A stretch of 64,000 nucleotides of DNA from Legionella nautarum (GCF_001467895.1 NZ_LNYO01000024.1:644602-708601); one strand, 5' to 3'; numbered from the stretch's first letter, positions 44,642 through 54,645 are shown. Program-made: numbers and translations. The notes: generated from the letters alone by a model not told the origin.

Positions 44642-45874
44642 TTGGACAAAGATGTATTAAAGCAACGTGCACTGTATTATCACGAGTATCCTGCTCCAGG
44701 AAAGCTTGCAGTGCAAATTACTAAACCAACTAATTCGCAGGATGATTTATCACTTGCGTATACACCAGGCGTTGCGGAGCCAGTGCTCGCTATTGCTGAA
44801 AACCCAGATGATGTTTTCCGTTACACGGCAAAGGCCAATTTGGTCGCAGTAATGACCAATGGCACAGCGGTTCTTGGCTTAGGCGATGTGGGTCCTTTAG
44901 CCAGTAAACCTGTCATGGAAGGAAAAGCGGTATTATTTAAGCGTTTTGCTGACATTGATGTATTTGATATAGAAATAGATGCTGATGATCCACAAGCTTT
45001 CGTAGCGACTGCGAAGCGGATTGCACCAACATTTGGGGGCATCAATTTAGAGGATATTAAAGCGCCAGAGTGCTTCGAGATCGAGCAAGCTTTGATTGAA
45101 CAGTTAAATATTCCGGTGTTTCACGATGATCAACATGGTACTGCGATAGTAGTAGCTGCTGGTTTATTGAATGCGCTTGATTTACAGGATAAAAAACTTT
45201 CTGATGTGAATATCGTTTGTATCGGTGCAGGAGCTGCAGGTATTGCATCCATGAGATTATTAGTTGCTCTCGGTGCAGACAAAAATAAAATGCTGCTTCT
45301 AGATACAAAAGGAGTGATTCACACGGGTCGAGAGGATTTAAATCCGTATAAGTTTGCTTTCGCACGCCATACTGACAAGCGCACGCTAGCAGATGCTTTG
45401 GTCGATGCTGATGTGTTTATTGGCGTTGCAAAACCCAATTTACTCAATGCCGAGCTTTTACAATTGATGGCATCAAAGCCTATTATTTTTGCTTTATCTA
45501 ATCCTGATCCTGAAATAAGACCAGAAGTTGCCCATAAAGTCCGTGATGATCTGATTATTGCAACAGGGCGTAGTGATTATCCTAATCAGGTGAATAATGT
45601 CCTCTGCTTCCCCTACATTTTTCGTGGGGCACTTGATGTACGTGCAACATGTATTAATGAATCAATGCAGATCGCTGCTGTTGAAGCGATTCGCCAGCTG
45701 GTGCTTGAGCCAGTTCCGCAAGTTGTTAAGAATAACTATCCAGGAATGACTAATTGGGATTTCGGTCCGGACTATTTTATTCCCAAACCCATTGATCCGC
45801 GATTAAAAGAGCGGGTAGCACTTGCCGTGGCGAAAGCAGCCAGAGCAAGTGGTGTGAGCAGAACTGGTTACTGA
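44642..45874 (+). CDS. maeB: malic enzyme, short form
   Basis: Oxidative decarboxylation of malate to pyruvate with NAD(P). The TTG at 44642 is preferred (GAGAG about eight bases upstream; N-terminus MDKDVLKQRALYYHEYPAPG as in MaeB), giving 410 residues. The catalytic Tyr/Lys and metal sites lie in SLAYTPGVAEP, ED-x-KAPECFEIE and FHDDQHGTA. The Rossmann motif is CIGAGAAGIAS. The phosphotransacetylase-like C-terminal domain of E. coli MaeB is absent, and the protein ends SGVSRTGY. Two MFS genes follow on the same strand, suggesting import of an amino acid or dicarboxylate for pyruvate production. Confidence 0.92.
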   Translation: MDKDVLKQRALYYHEYPAPGKLAVQITKPTNSQDDLSLAYTPGVAEPVLAIAENPDDVFRYTAKANLVAVMTNGTAVLGLGDVGPLASKPVMEGKAVLFKRFADIDVFDIEIDADDPQAFVATAKRIAPTFGGINLEDIKAPECFEIEQALIEQLNIPVFHDDQHGTAIVVAAGLLNALDLQDKKLSDVNIVCIGAGAAGIASMRLLVALGADKNKMLLLDTKGVIHTGREDLNPYKFAFARHTDKRTLADALVDADVFIGVAKPNLLNAELLQLMASKPIIFALSNPDPEIRPEVAHKVRDDLIIATGRSDYPNQVNNVLCFPYIFRGALDVRATCINESMQIAAVEAIRQLVLEPVPQVVKNNYPGMTNWDFGPDYFIPKPIDPRLKERVALAVAKAARASGVSRTGY

Positions 45875-45923
45875 TACCTTAATTGATTCTCGTACTTAAA
45901 TTGATTAAGTGAAGGAGTGTGTT

Positions 45924-47222
45924 TTGTATACTGAGACTAATCGAAAATACCTGCTAATGGCCTGGTTAATCTGCGGGCTCGGCGCACTGTATTACAGCTA
46001 TGAATATTTTCTGCGTATATCTCCTAGTGTTATGGAGCCTGCACTTCGCGAGCATTTTAATTTATCAGCAACAAGTTTTGGATTGTTATCGGCATTTTAT
46101 TATTATGCTTATGTTCCCTTGCAAATACCTGTCGGAGTCTTATTAGATCGCTATGGTCCAAGATTACTGATCACTTTAGCTTGTTTAATTTGCGTGATTG
46201 GAACCTTTATTTTTGCGGGTACCACTGTATTTTGGATTGCTGCGGTTGGACGTTTTTTAGTTGGTTTTGGTTCTGCTTTTGCTTTCGTCGGCGTTTTAAA
46301 GCTTGCAACGATTTGGCTTCCCGAAAATAAATTGGCTATGGTCGCTGGTTTGGCAGCAGCATTAGGAACTATCGGGGCTATGATTGGTGACAATCTGCTC
46401 GGTAGCTTAGTAGTGAGCATTGGTTGGCGTCAAACAGTAAACCTCACTGCTTATTTCGGACTTGGTTTAACGATTTTACTGTGGTTTGGTATCCGTGATA
46501 AGAAAAGCCATCAACGTCGAAGCGGGACAGTGGCTAATTTCAAGAAAAGCATGATCGACTTAGGAATCATTGCAAGTAATAAGCAGATTTGGATAAACGG
46601 TATGTTCGGCTGTTTGGTGTATTTACCAACAACCGTGTTTGCCGAATTATGGGGTATTCCTTATCTAAAACATGCTCATAATTTATCACAACCTGACGCC
46701 GATTTTGCGAACTCTTTACTGTTCCTAGGTTTTACTGTAGGTGCTCCTTTGATGGGCTATATCTCTGATAGATTAAAACGTCGCAAACTTCCTATGCTTT
46801 TTGGAGCAACAGGGGCTGGGATTGTGATGATGGTTGTGCTCTATTTACCCGGTTTAACAGCGTCCTACATCAATGCACTCCTGTTTCTTCTGGGACTTTT
46901 ATATAGTGCTCAATGTATTGTTTTTGCAGTAGGTCGCGAGCTAAGCCCTAATGAAGCGGCGGGTACAGCAATGGCAATGACAAACATGATCGTGATGTTG
47001 GGCGCTATGTTTTTACAGCCCTTAGTAGGACGATTACTGGATCTAAGTTTGTCAACCCACCTGGCAAACGTACCTCTACAGGCGGTACCTGTAGATAAAC
47101 TCCAGCAATTATATACTGCGGATGATTATCAGTTTGCTCTGTCAATTATTCCTATCGGTATCATTATTGCTGCCATATTGACCTTCTTTCTGAAGGAAAC
47201 TTATGCTAATGCAGATAACTAA
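45924..47222 (+). CDS. MFS transporter, Pht-like (third)
   Basis: 432 residues starting at TTG (45924) with GGAG six bases upstream. Twelve membrane segments; loops DRYGPR and SDRLKRRK mark the MFS fold. The YYSYEYFLRISPSVMEPALR start is the Legionella Pht-like form and differs from the pair at 19 kb. The next gene begins 20 bases before its stop. Substrate unknown; the nearby malic enzyme suggests amino acids or organic acids. Confidence 0.85.
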   Translation: MYTETNRKYLLMAWLICGLGALYYSYEYFLRISPSVMEPALREHFNLSATSFGLLSAFYYYAYVPLQIPVGVLLDRYGPRLLITLACLICVIGTFIFAGTTVFWIAAVGRFLVGFGSAFAFVGVLKLATIWLPENKLAMVAGLAAALGTIGAMIGDNLLGSLVVSIGWRQTVNLTAYFGLGLTILLWFGIRDKKSHQRRSGTVANFKKSMIDLGIIASNKQIWINGMFGCLVYLPTTVFAELWGIPYLKHAHNLSQPDADFANSLLFLGFTVGAPLMGYISDRLKRRKLPMLFGATGAGIVMMVVLYLPGLTASYINALLFLLGLLYSAQCIVFAVGRELSPNEAAGTAMAMTNMIVMLGAMFLQPLVGRLLDLSLSTHLANVPLQAVPVDKLQQLYTADDYQFALSIIPIGIIIAAILTFFLKETYANADN

Positions 47223-48489
47223 GACAATGACGATGACGATCACTAGAAAACAAGCACTATTTGGTAGTTTAGTTTGTGCGGTAGGCGCTTTTTTTTACTG
47301 TTATGAATTCGTATTACGAATTATCCCTGGCGCCTTGCAAAGTGAATTAAGTACAGCATTTGGCCATATTTCAGCAACTACCTTTGGTCAACTGTCAGCT
47401 TTTTACTATTTTGCTTATTCACCCATGCAAATGCCGGTGGGTATGTTAATGGATCGCTTTGGTCCTAGACGCTTACTAACCTTTGCTTGCCTCTGTTGTA
47501 CGCTTGGATCTTGGATGTTTACTGATACCTCATCGATTTTGATTGCTGGCAGCGGTCGGTTTTTAGTGGGATTTGGTTCTTCCTTCGCGTTTGTCGGTGT
47601 CTTATCTCTTGCTTTGCATTGGCTGCCACGACGCTATTTTTCTCTGGTTGCAGGACTGATCACCACTCTAGGTATGTTGGGGCTGGTCTATGGGGAAGTA
47701 AAAATTACTGATATAGCGATTTCTATGGGATGGCATCATGTATTAAGCATGATGGTGACCATAGGTGCGGTACTTAGTGTTATGATTTTCTTCGTGGTGA
47801 GAGATGGGCCAGAGGGCTATTCACCACATAGTCATCCCTTACCAGAATTCTTTTATAATGTCTGGCGTGTTTTATCTTCACCCCAAGTTTGGTTAATTGG
47901 TTTTGTGGGTGCTTGCTTATATACCTCTCTTTCGGTTTTCGGTGAACTATGGGGTAAAACCTATCTTGAGCAAGCCCATCATTTGACTAAAGCTGAAGCA
48001 GCTCGAACCATTTCGGCCATGTTTTTGGGGTGGGCTGTTGGTGCCCCCATAGCCGGCTTTTTATCAGATAGCTCAGGTCGTCGCGTTTTACCCTTAGTTA
48101 TCGGTGCGATAATGGCCTTTATTTGTATCTCCTTAGTACTTTATTATCCTGGTCTATCTTATGTTTCATTAAATGTGTTGTTGTTCCTCTATGGAGTATT
48201 CAGCGCAACAGAAATTATTGTTTTTATCATGGCTAAAGAGAATTCTGGAGCGGAATTATCTGGGACTGTTTTTGCTGCCACCAATATGATAGTAACCTTA
48301 GGTGGAGTAATCTTCCAACCCTTAGTAGGAAAGTTACTGGATACTTTTGGTGATAGTGGTATTGTTGGCGGAGAGCATATCTATACACTAGTCGATTATC
48401 AAATTGCACTTTCCATTTTACCTATTTCTCTACTACTGGTAACTATTCTTGCATTTTTTATGAAGGATTATCGCTCACTTGCCCATTAA
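47203..48489 (+). CDS. MFS transporter, Pht-like (fourth)
   Basis: 428 residues; the ATG at 47203 has AGGA six bases upstream and overlaps the previous gene by 20 bases. FFYCYEFVLRIIPGALQSEL and SDSSGRRVL identify it as a paralogue of its neighbour (YYSYEYFLRISPSVMEPALR). Twelve segments. It ends inside the 3' end of the convergent dam gene, overlapping by 15 bases. The two-by-two duplication of this transporter type in one window is typical of Legionella. Confidence 0.85.
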   Translation: MLMQITKTMTMTITRKQALFGSLVCAVGAFFYCYEFVLRIIPGALQSELSTAFGHISATTFGQLSAFYYFAYSPMQMPVGMLMDRFGPRRLLTFACLCCTLGSWMFTDTSSILIAGSGRFLVGFGSSFAFVGVLSLALHWLPRRYFSLVAGLITTLGMLGLVYGEVKITDIAISMGWHHVLSMMVTIGAVLSVMIFFVVRDGPEGYSPHSHPLPEFFYNVWRVLSSPQVWLIGFVGACLYTSLSVFGELWGKTYLEQAHHLTKAEAARTISAMFLGWAVGAPIAGFLSDSSGRRVLPLVIGAIMAFICISLVLYYPGLSYVSLNVLLFLYGVFSATEIIVFIMAKENSGAELSGTVFAATNMIVTLGGVIFQPLVGKLLDTFGDSGIVGGEHIYTLVDYQIALSILPISLLLVTILAFFMKDYRSLAH

Positions 48490-49305
48490 GGATTTGTGGC
48501 AAAAGACCGCCACTAATTCTTGCACAGCAGAGCGAGTATTCGATTGACAGCTAATCAATCGTTTTACGGGAAAAGAATGGATTCTGCCATGACGATATTG
48601 ATGACGTGTGAAGCTAGTATCATGATTGGAAATCACGACAGTTACTCCTCTTTGAGCGCTTTCTAAAGCTAAAGTCGCTAAATCCATCTGATCCTTCTCG
48701 CTAAACTTTTTACTTGTATACGAAGAAAAATGTGCACTTGAGGACAAAGGAACGTAAGGGGGATCACAATAAATGAGATCGCCAGGTTGTGCTTGTTGAA
48801 AGGTTTGGCGAAAATCACCTTGCAAAAATTGAGCTAGCTTGGATTTCTGATAAAAATGGGTCATCTCCTTACGTGGAAAATAAGGATTCAAGTAGCGACC
48901 AAAGGGCACATTATAGATGCCACTTTGATTATAACGGCATAATCCATTGTATCCATGGCGATTTAAATAGAGAAACAGAGCGGATTTATATTTTAAATCA
49001 GTACATTGGTTAAATTGTTTCCTAAACTGATAATACTGACCTGCAGAATTATTCTCTCTGCAAAAAAATCCCGCACAATAATTAATAAAGTCCTCTCCTC
49101 CGTCCTGTAAGCAACGAAATAAACTAATTAAATCCTTATTTCCTTCAGCTAACAAATAATTGGAATAATTTGAATTAATAAAGATTGCGCCTGAACCTGT
49201 AAAGGGCTCAATAAGCCGATTCGCTGGAGGTAGAGAGTTTAAAATAGTTTCTAAGCAGTGAATTTTACTACCTGCCCATTTCAGGAATGGTCTTATTCTA
49301 GTCAT
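48475..49305 (-). CDS. dam: DNA adenine methylase (Dam type)
   Basis: 276 residues of the D12-class N6-adenine methyltransferases, GATC-specific by resemblance. Motif X is PFLKWAGSK, motif I EPFTGSGAIF, motif IV DPPYVPLS, and an FSSYTSKKFSEKDQ segment follows as in E. coli Dam. The target-recognition part (NRHGYNGLCRYNQSG) also matches. No restriction partner is nearby, so it is an orphan methylase for mismatch repair or gene control. It is convergent with, and overlaps by 15 bases, the MFS gene at 48489. Confidence 0.93.
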   Translation of the reverse strand: MTRIRPFLKWAGSKIHCLETILNSLPPANRLIEPFTGSGAIFINSNYSNYLLAEGNKDLISLFRCLQDGGEDFINYCAGFFCRENNSAGQYYQFRKQFNQCTDLKYKSALFLYLNRHGYNGLCRYNQSGIYNVPFGRYLNPYFPRKEMTHFYQKSKLAQFLQGDFRQTFQQAQPGDLIYCDPPYVPLSSSAHFSSYTSKKFSEKDQMDLATLALESAQRGVTVVISNHDTSFTRHQYRHGRIHSFPVKRLISCQSNTRSAVQELVAVFCHKSLMGK

Positions 49306-49464
49306 GGCATAAAAACGGATTAATTGGGTGAAGTATTACTCAATATTAAAAAAATAACTAGTGGTTCCCCCAAAATTTAAAACGGATTTTATATATTTGA
49401 GGATGGTTGACGCTCTCTCACCTAACTAGTTATCATGCAGCACTTGGATTTAAAAGGATGTAAA

Positions 49465-51258
49465 ATGGATGAGCTAACGGAACTGCTAAAACCCTCTTGG
49501 GGCTCTGAGAAATGGATTTTAGAAGGCTGGAGCCAAATTTCTCAGGAAGAAAAAGAGACTATCAAAACGAGGCTAGCAAAATTATTTGAGCATGGATTGC
49601 CCGTCGAAATAAAACATGAAAAATTATTCTATATTTATGCTTTTTCCCTATTAGCACAATTAGAAGTATTGGCTATCCAAATTCCTCTAAAATTTGAGTC
49701 CCAAATGACGGATCCTGAGCATAAAAAACTCATGCATGCCCAATTACTTGATGAAATTTTCCACGGTTTAATTTTTACTAAAATCGTCTATCAACTTTGT
49801 ACTCCGCATTCTCAACCGCCGGCTTATAGTGCAAACGTCGAAATACTATGTAATTTTATTCGCGAACAAGAATGTCCGAAAGTTGCCGTCGTATTATTGA
49901 ATTTACTTGCGGAAGGTTGGATAGAAGAAATTTTTAAAAGCTGTGCGCTTCATGGTATCGCGCCAAAAGTATTCGAAACTGTTCTCCAAGATGAACAACG
50001 CCATGTTTGCGAAGCCGATTTATACCGTGAGATAGGCTTACCTGATAGTGAGGTGATAAAAGAAAAAATTCAATTCTTAGAGAACCAATTAATTACTAAT
50101 GTTTTTTTACAATACAAATATATGTTTGCTTTTTCATCGCTCTTTGGATTTGATGGTATGGTAGAGTTTTTACAGCGCTTAGACAGACGACATAAAGAGC
50201 AACTCAATAAAATCAATCTAAAACCCAGCGGGAACTGGCAATTTCTTATGCGGGTTTCCGAAAATTTTTCACCTAAAGTGTTTCGTTATATGGAAACAGT
50301 TTCTGAAATTGAAATGAGCCCTCTGCGTAAATTACTCATGACACAATGGGATAGGCCACGCGACCCAACTATGGTTGGCGAGTTTAACCTTAATGTGAGT
50401 TGTATCGATTTATTTAATAAAAAATATCCTCCCGAGACCTTAACGACTTTGATATTGCAGACGATGAGCTTGAGTTTGCATGAAAATGAATCTTGGCGAA
50501 GCTATATCTCTTATCCAAAAATACTGAAAACTGAAGGAAGTTATGTTGGTATAGCAGTTAAGCTACCTGATTGTGGGGAACAAATCGCTACAATCGTTTT
50601 TGAAAACTGCCATGAATTAACCTCCCAAGAATTGGCAACAAAAATTAGAAGCAAAGTGAAGATGATGGTTCTTTGCTATAAAAAACGTGAGCAACTTGAA
50701 AAAGAGAATCCCCGCCTAAAGAATATCATGGATAACATCCTTGCTGATTTGGCAAACGATTTTTATGGTTATCCGATGATAAACAATTCTATTGTCACGT
50801 TATCTAATATTGGCCATTGTGGATATTCCCAAGGTAAATCGCCGTTGCGTCCAAATGAAATGGTTAAAGTGACCCTGTTTGCGGTAGAAAAAAAACCGGT
50901 ATGGAATAATGAAACCAAAGAGTTCGAGCCTCAAGATCTATTACCCATCTCAGTCACTGCCGATCATAGAATTTTTGATGGTAATCTTCCCATCCCCAAA
51001 ATGTTCGACGGCTATTTTCAGCGTTGTTTTGCAAAAATGCTTGAGAGAGCAGCAGAACCTGTAAAAACTATACCCCCTAGCCTTTCTTTTGCAAAATTTC
51101 TTGATCAAATGATCTCGACTAATATTGATTTAGGCTATGAATTTCTAATGTTATTGCAAACTTATTGGCTTGATTTTCTCGATCTTGAAGAGATGTTCAA
51201 TATGATGTTTTGGCTAAAAAAAGAAACATCGTTGGCAAGTCGTGCTGAATTGGTTTGA
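49465..51258 (+). CDS. ferritin-like di-iron domain fused to an E2-type acyltransferase domain
   Basis: 597 residues from the ATG at 49465 (AAGGA seven bases upstream; an earlier ATG at 49435 has no binding site). The N-terminal 260 residues are helical and hold a full ferritin-like iron set: E67, E97-x-x-H100 (LDEIFHG), E150 (LLAEGW), E177-x-x-H180 (QDEQRH). Residues about 285-540 resemble the 2-oxoacid dehydrogenase E2 catalytic domain: VTLSNIGHCGYSQG matches the conserved strand, and TADHRIFDGN carries the H-x-x-x-D-G active site (H501, D505). No lipoyl or peripheral-subunit domain is present. I know of no named protein with this pairing. A single gene between dam and an unknown gene. Confidence 0.8.
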   Translation: MDELTELLKPSWGSEKWILEGWSQISQEEKETIKTRLAKLFEHGLPVEIKHEKLFYIYAFSLLAQLEVLAIQIPLKFESQMTDPEHKKLMHAQLLDEIFHGLIFTKIVYQLCTPHSQPPAYSANVEILCNFIREQECPKVAVVLLNLLAEGWIEEIFKSCALHGIAPKVFETVLQDEQRHVCEADLYREIGLPDSEVIKEKIQFLENQLITNVFLQYKYMFAFSSLFGFDGMVEFLQRLDRRHKEQLNKINLKPSGNWQFLMRVSENFSPKVFRYMETVSEIEMSPLRKLLMTQWDRPRDPTMVGEFNLNVSCIDLFNKKYPPETLTTLILQTMSLSLHENESWRSYISYPKILKTEGSYVGIAVKLPDCGEQIATIVFENCHELTSQELATKIRSKVKMMVLCYKKREQLEKENPRLKNIMDNILADLANDFYGYPMINNSIVTLSNIGHCGYSQGKSPLRPNEMVKVTLFAVEKKPVWNNETKEFEPQDLLPISVTADHRIFDGNLPIPKMFDGYFQRCFAKMLERAAEPVKTIPPSLSFAKFLDQMISTNIDLGYEFLMLLQTYWLDFLDLEEMFNMMFWLKKETSLASRAELV

Positions 51259-51282
51259 GTTTAAGGACGGAGCCTGGCCCTA

Positions 51283-51306
51283 ATGGAGCTGCTTTAAGGA
51301 AAAATG
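51283..51306 (+). repeat. single arm of the 17.8-kb intergenic element
   Basis: GGCCCTAATGGAGCTGCTTT and the following AAGGAAAAA match the right arm of the inverted-repeat element at 17801-17966 (read on the minus strand) with about three mismatches. It shows that the element is dispersed. Confidence 0.5.
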
Positions 51307-51368
51307 CAAACACAAACTTTATTTGAGGTTGTCAGTTTTATCGTGATGATAGATTTCATCAAATTACC

Positions 51369-53108
51369 TCATCCGTAATCAAGTTGATGACCTGGTGCTC
51401 TAAAATCTAAAAATTCATGATTAATTTGCTTGAGTTTTTCAGTAGACGCATTTTTGCTAGCGCATAAAAGTTCCAATATAGGGCTTATTGTTGAGTTATC
51501 TTTTTCTGGGATGCTCCGAGAAAAGAAATGAGATTTATTTTGATCCTGAGATAGAGGTATACCCTCAATATTTTCAATTGTCTTACTTAAATCAGTTACC
51601 CCATTTAAAAAATCCTTAATTATCTTTTTATAAGCTGCAGGAATTGGTTTTAGATTATTAAGTAACAGTTTGCTTTGATAATAAAGTATCTGTTTTTGTA
51701 CTCGGTTTTCCAGATTGTCAACGGCTTGTAGCCTTTTTGCGTTGAAAGTAGACCCCTTGGACTTCTCTCGCCAGTCGTCAATAGCCTGTTGTATTTCTAA
51801 AAGTAGCCCAATAGTCTTAGATGGCTCTTGGTATCTTGCAAACTTTGAAAATTTTTCAACCGCTTGCTCTAATCTTAAGGAATAAAAACCTTGCTTTTCT
51901 TTTTTCCATTGAGCAAGCTCGCTATTTATTTTATTTTGCATAATGAAATAGGTGTGTAAATTTGGAGCATTATTTTGCAAGTATTCTCCAGTAACAAGTC
52001 TTGGATCCAGATCATTCATAACTACATAGTCTTTGATGATAGCCTTAAGTTCGTTATAATTTGCATCACTGTCATCAAAAACTCTTTTACCTCCTACAGG
52101 CCTAAAATAAGATACCCTAGTGTGATTATTGACTATACTCAATTCTTCTCTTAAAAAAGTAATAGCTTGTTGCGTTTGTTCATAATCAGGCACATAGTGC
52201 CCGCTGCCGCTATCTAGCATGCTTACTTCACCATCCGCAAAAACCTCTATTTGCCCAGCCATAAAAAGGCGGTTGTTCGAATAAGAATCTGCATAAGAAG
52301 GGTGAAGAATAGCGTAGGGGTCAAAGATAAACCATGTTCTTGTTCTTTGTGGAGCAACACTTTGACCAACAAAAATACTCCCATTGATATGAATAGTATA
52401 AATACCCCGTTTAGAATAATCTTTTGGAGTATAAGTCATAGTATCAAAAGCTTTCACGCTTAATTTATTAGTATTAAGATATTCAAAACTAAGGCGCCTG
52501 TTATCTTTAGAGCCAGAAGTAATCAATTTAACAAGCTTTCCTTGATGAGGTATGGCGCGAAATTGCTCTAGTTCTTCCTCGTTGTAAGATTTCTCTTCAA
52601 CATCTTTTTCTTGGCGGTAGGCCCAAAATAAATTGGCCGAATCACTATCGCGACCACCAAGTTCGAGTAGAGTTTTACTTCCCTTCAATCTTTTCTTAAA
52701 TTTTGAAAATTCAACCATCTGCTCATTTTTTGTTTTGAATTGAATTGTTTCATAGAAGGCTAAGGGATCGTTATTACTATCAGTTATGTCAGGTCTAGCC
52801 CATGGCATATAATAAGGATCTAGGTCTTTTAATCGCTCTCTAGCAGCGATTTTTTCTCGTATTTTATCCTCGTGCTTTTCATTAAGCATATGACCTAAAA
52901 CAGATAAAATTGATGAGGAAAGATCAGTATAAATTTGACTGTGAGGTTTGGCTTCAATATAAGCCAGCAGATCTATAAGGCGGTCGAGTCTTGTGTAGAT
53001 GGTTTTGGCATCATAGACAGAGCCAAGCAGCTGCTCAACCTCTTTATCAGGATGACTTTTAGTTTTACTGCGCCAATCATTTACAGATAATAGAATTGGA
53101 AAGGGCAT
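51369..53108 (-). CDS. unknown large protein, effector candidate
   Basis: 579 residues from the ATG at 53108 (MPFPILLSVNDWRSKTKSHP). A GTG at 53138 adds ten residues; neither has a good binding site. The N-terminal 140 residues are helical. Residues about 185-350 are strand-rich, with GIYTIHINGSIFVGQSV and, near 300, FADGEVSMLDSGSGHYVPDY. This resembles an SGHYxP motif seen in several unrelated-looking secreted or host-type proteins. The C-terminal 230 residues are again helical with lysine-rich stretches. No signal peptide. It fits the profile of a Dot/Icm effector, but the function is unknown. Confidence 0.7.
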   Translation of the reverse strand: MPFPILLSVNDWRSKTKSHPDKEVEQLLGSVYDAKTIYTRLDRLIDLLAYIEAKPHSQIYTDLSSSILSVLGHMLNEKHEDKIREKIAARERLKDLDPYYMPWARPDITDSNNDPLAFYETIQFKTKNEQMVEFSKFKKRLKGSKTLLELGGRDSDSANLFWAYRQEKDVEEKSYNEEELEQFRAIPHQGKLVKLITSGSKDNRRLSFEYLNTNKLSVKAFDTMTYTPKDYSKRGIYTIHINGSIFVGQSVAPQRTRTWFIFDPYAILHPSYADSYSNNRLFMAGQIEVFADGEVSMLDSGSGHYVPDYEQTQQAITFLREELSIVNNHTRVSYFRPVGGKRVFDDSDANYNELKAIIKDYVVMNDLDPRLVTGEYLQNNAPNLHTYFIMQNKINSELAQWKKEKQGFYSLRLEQAVEKFSKFARYQEPSKTIGLLLEIQQAIDDWREKSKGSTFNAKRLQAVDNLENRVQKQILYYQSKLLLNNLKPIPAAYKKIIKDFLNGVTDLSKTIENIEGIPLSQDQNKSHFFSRSIPEKDNSTISPILELLCASKNASTEKLKQINHEFLDFRAPGHQLDYG

Positions 53109-53324
53109 AGCTAATCTAAGGAAAGAATAAGCATACACAGAGTATAGTTAAATACAGGCGTATTGATTATTTATTGAACTTTTATGTAACCGCTTGTCTA
53201 ACAGGATATTTACTCAAGCATTTAAAAATGACAGGACAATAAAGTTAGAGGATACCAATCTAAAAGATGTCTACAGAGAGTTTGAGAATCCTGCACAATT
53301 AAGCTTAAGTGGCGTTGTTGTAAG

Positions 53325-53375
53325 GTTGAGCCAAGGTGTTTAGAGAAGGAACCTGGGTAGCAACCTTGGCCCAAC
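53325..53375. repeat. imperfect inverted repeat
   Basis: GTTGAGCCAAGGTGT (53325-53339) and CAACCTTGGCCCAAC (53361-53375) are inverted copies with two mismatches and a 21-base loop. It lies just downstream of the permease at 53385 (minus), where it may end transcription. The rest of 53139-53384 shows no gene. Confidence 0.5.
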
Positions 53376-53384
53376 ATTGAATCT

Positions 53385-54581
53385 CTACATCGCAATAGTC
53401 AATAAAAATACAGCAGATAGAGCGACCAAACTAAGACTTAAATTGCCACCCGGCACAATCCAAATTCCTCCTTCTGGATCAACCTGACGAGCACGCCAAG
53501 TCATTAAAGCAGGTAAAAGCAGCAATAAAACCACACAGCAAAGACCTGCATACTTGAATGCATGTAAATAAATTCCTGGATTAAAGAGGACAACTGCGAG
53601 AGGTGGAGCAAAGGTTAAGGCTAAAGTAGATTTTCCTTGAAGCCCTGTTTTTTTCAAAGTTAAACCATCGGCTAAAAAATCAAATAAGCCAATTGAAACA
53701 CCAAGAAAAGCGGTCACCATGCAAATGGATGTGAAAAAGTTAAAAAAACCTGTGATCCATTGGCTATTGACGGCTGTTGAGAGGGAATTGGTTAAACCAC
53801 TAATAGCATGCTCATTAGTCATTAAGGAGATTAATCCGTCGGTTCCATCACGTTGAACAACACCCATAATCACTGCCATCCAAAGAATGTAGCAACTGAG
53901 AGGGATTAACGAGCCGAGAAGAATCACTTTTCGTAAGCTGTGGACATCATCATGAAAATACTCACGTAAACTAGGTACTATAGAAGCAAAACCAAACGAA
54001 GTAATTAACACCATCAGACTGCCAGAGATTGCTTCCATTGAGCCGCCACTTAGTGAACTAGGGTTAATATGCGGGCTAATGATCACCACTAAAAGAAGAT
54101 AGACCCCTAATTTACCAAACATGAGGCCGCGATTAACATAATCAACAGAGCGAATCCCTCCATAAACAACCAAACTAAAGATTACTGTGAAAAGAAGAGA
54201 AGTAAACCAACTAGGGAAATTAAGATGGGCTTTTTGCAGTAAACTATTTAAAACATCCGAACCACCGGAAATATAGGCTGCTAATAAAGTATAAAGCAGT
54301 AAAAGGTAGGTTATCCAAGCAATAATTTGTCCGGGGAGGCCCAAAGTTTTCCTAGCCATGGAAACCATATTAGACCCTGCAGGTAAGCGAAGATTGACCT
54401 CGAGAATGAGCAAGGCCCCCACGGTCATAACCAACCAACAGAGGATTAAGAAAAAAATGGAGTTAGTAAAGCCTACCTCAGCCGTTGAAACAGGTAGGGC
54501 TAACATACCTCCACCAATGGAAGTACCAACGATTAATAAGATACCGCCAATAAACTTGGAATCAGCCACGATAAAATCCAT
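53385..54581 (-). CDS. aromatic amino-acid permease, TyrP type (copy 2)
   Basis: 398 residues, eleven membrane segments, of the HAAAP family (TyrP/Mtr/TnaB). The first segment carries FIGGILLIVGTSIGGGMLAL, the substrate and sodium/proton site. DRGLMFGKLGVYL-like and FASIVPSLREYF segments follow. It is similar throughout to the gene at 54646-55845 and lies 64 bases downstream of it, so the pair is a tandem duplication. It would import tyrosine or related amino acids by proton symport. No clear Shine-Dalgarno at the ATG. Confidence 0.88.
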   Translation of the reverse strand: MDFIVADSKFIGGILLIVGTSIGGGMLALPVSTAEVGFTNSIFFLILCWLVMTVGALLILEVNLRLPAGSNMVSMARKTLGLPGQIIAWITYLLLLYTLLAAYISGGSDVLNSLLQKAHLNFPSWFTSLLFTVIFSLVVYGGIRSVDYVNRGLMFGKLGVYLLLVVIISPHINPSSLSGGSMEAISGSLMVLITSFGFASIVPSLREYFHDDVHSLRKVILLGSLIPLSCYILWMAVIMGVVQRDGTDGLISLMTNEHAISGLTNSLSTAVNSQWITGFFNFFTSICMVTAFLGVSIGLFDFLADGLTLKKTGLQGKSTLALTFAPPLAVVLFNPGIYLHAFKYAGLCCVVLLLLLPALMTWRARQVDPEGGIWIVPGGNLSLSLVALSAVFLLTIAM

Positions 54582-54645
54582 TTGTACAAATTTAAAACAA
54601 TATACTACGTGATAAACCGGCTCGCTGTCAATGATCTTTGCCTGT

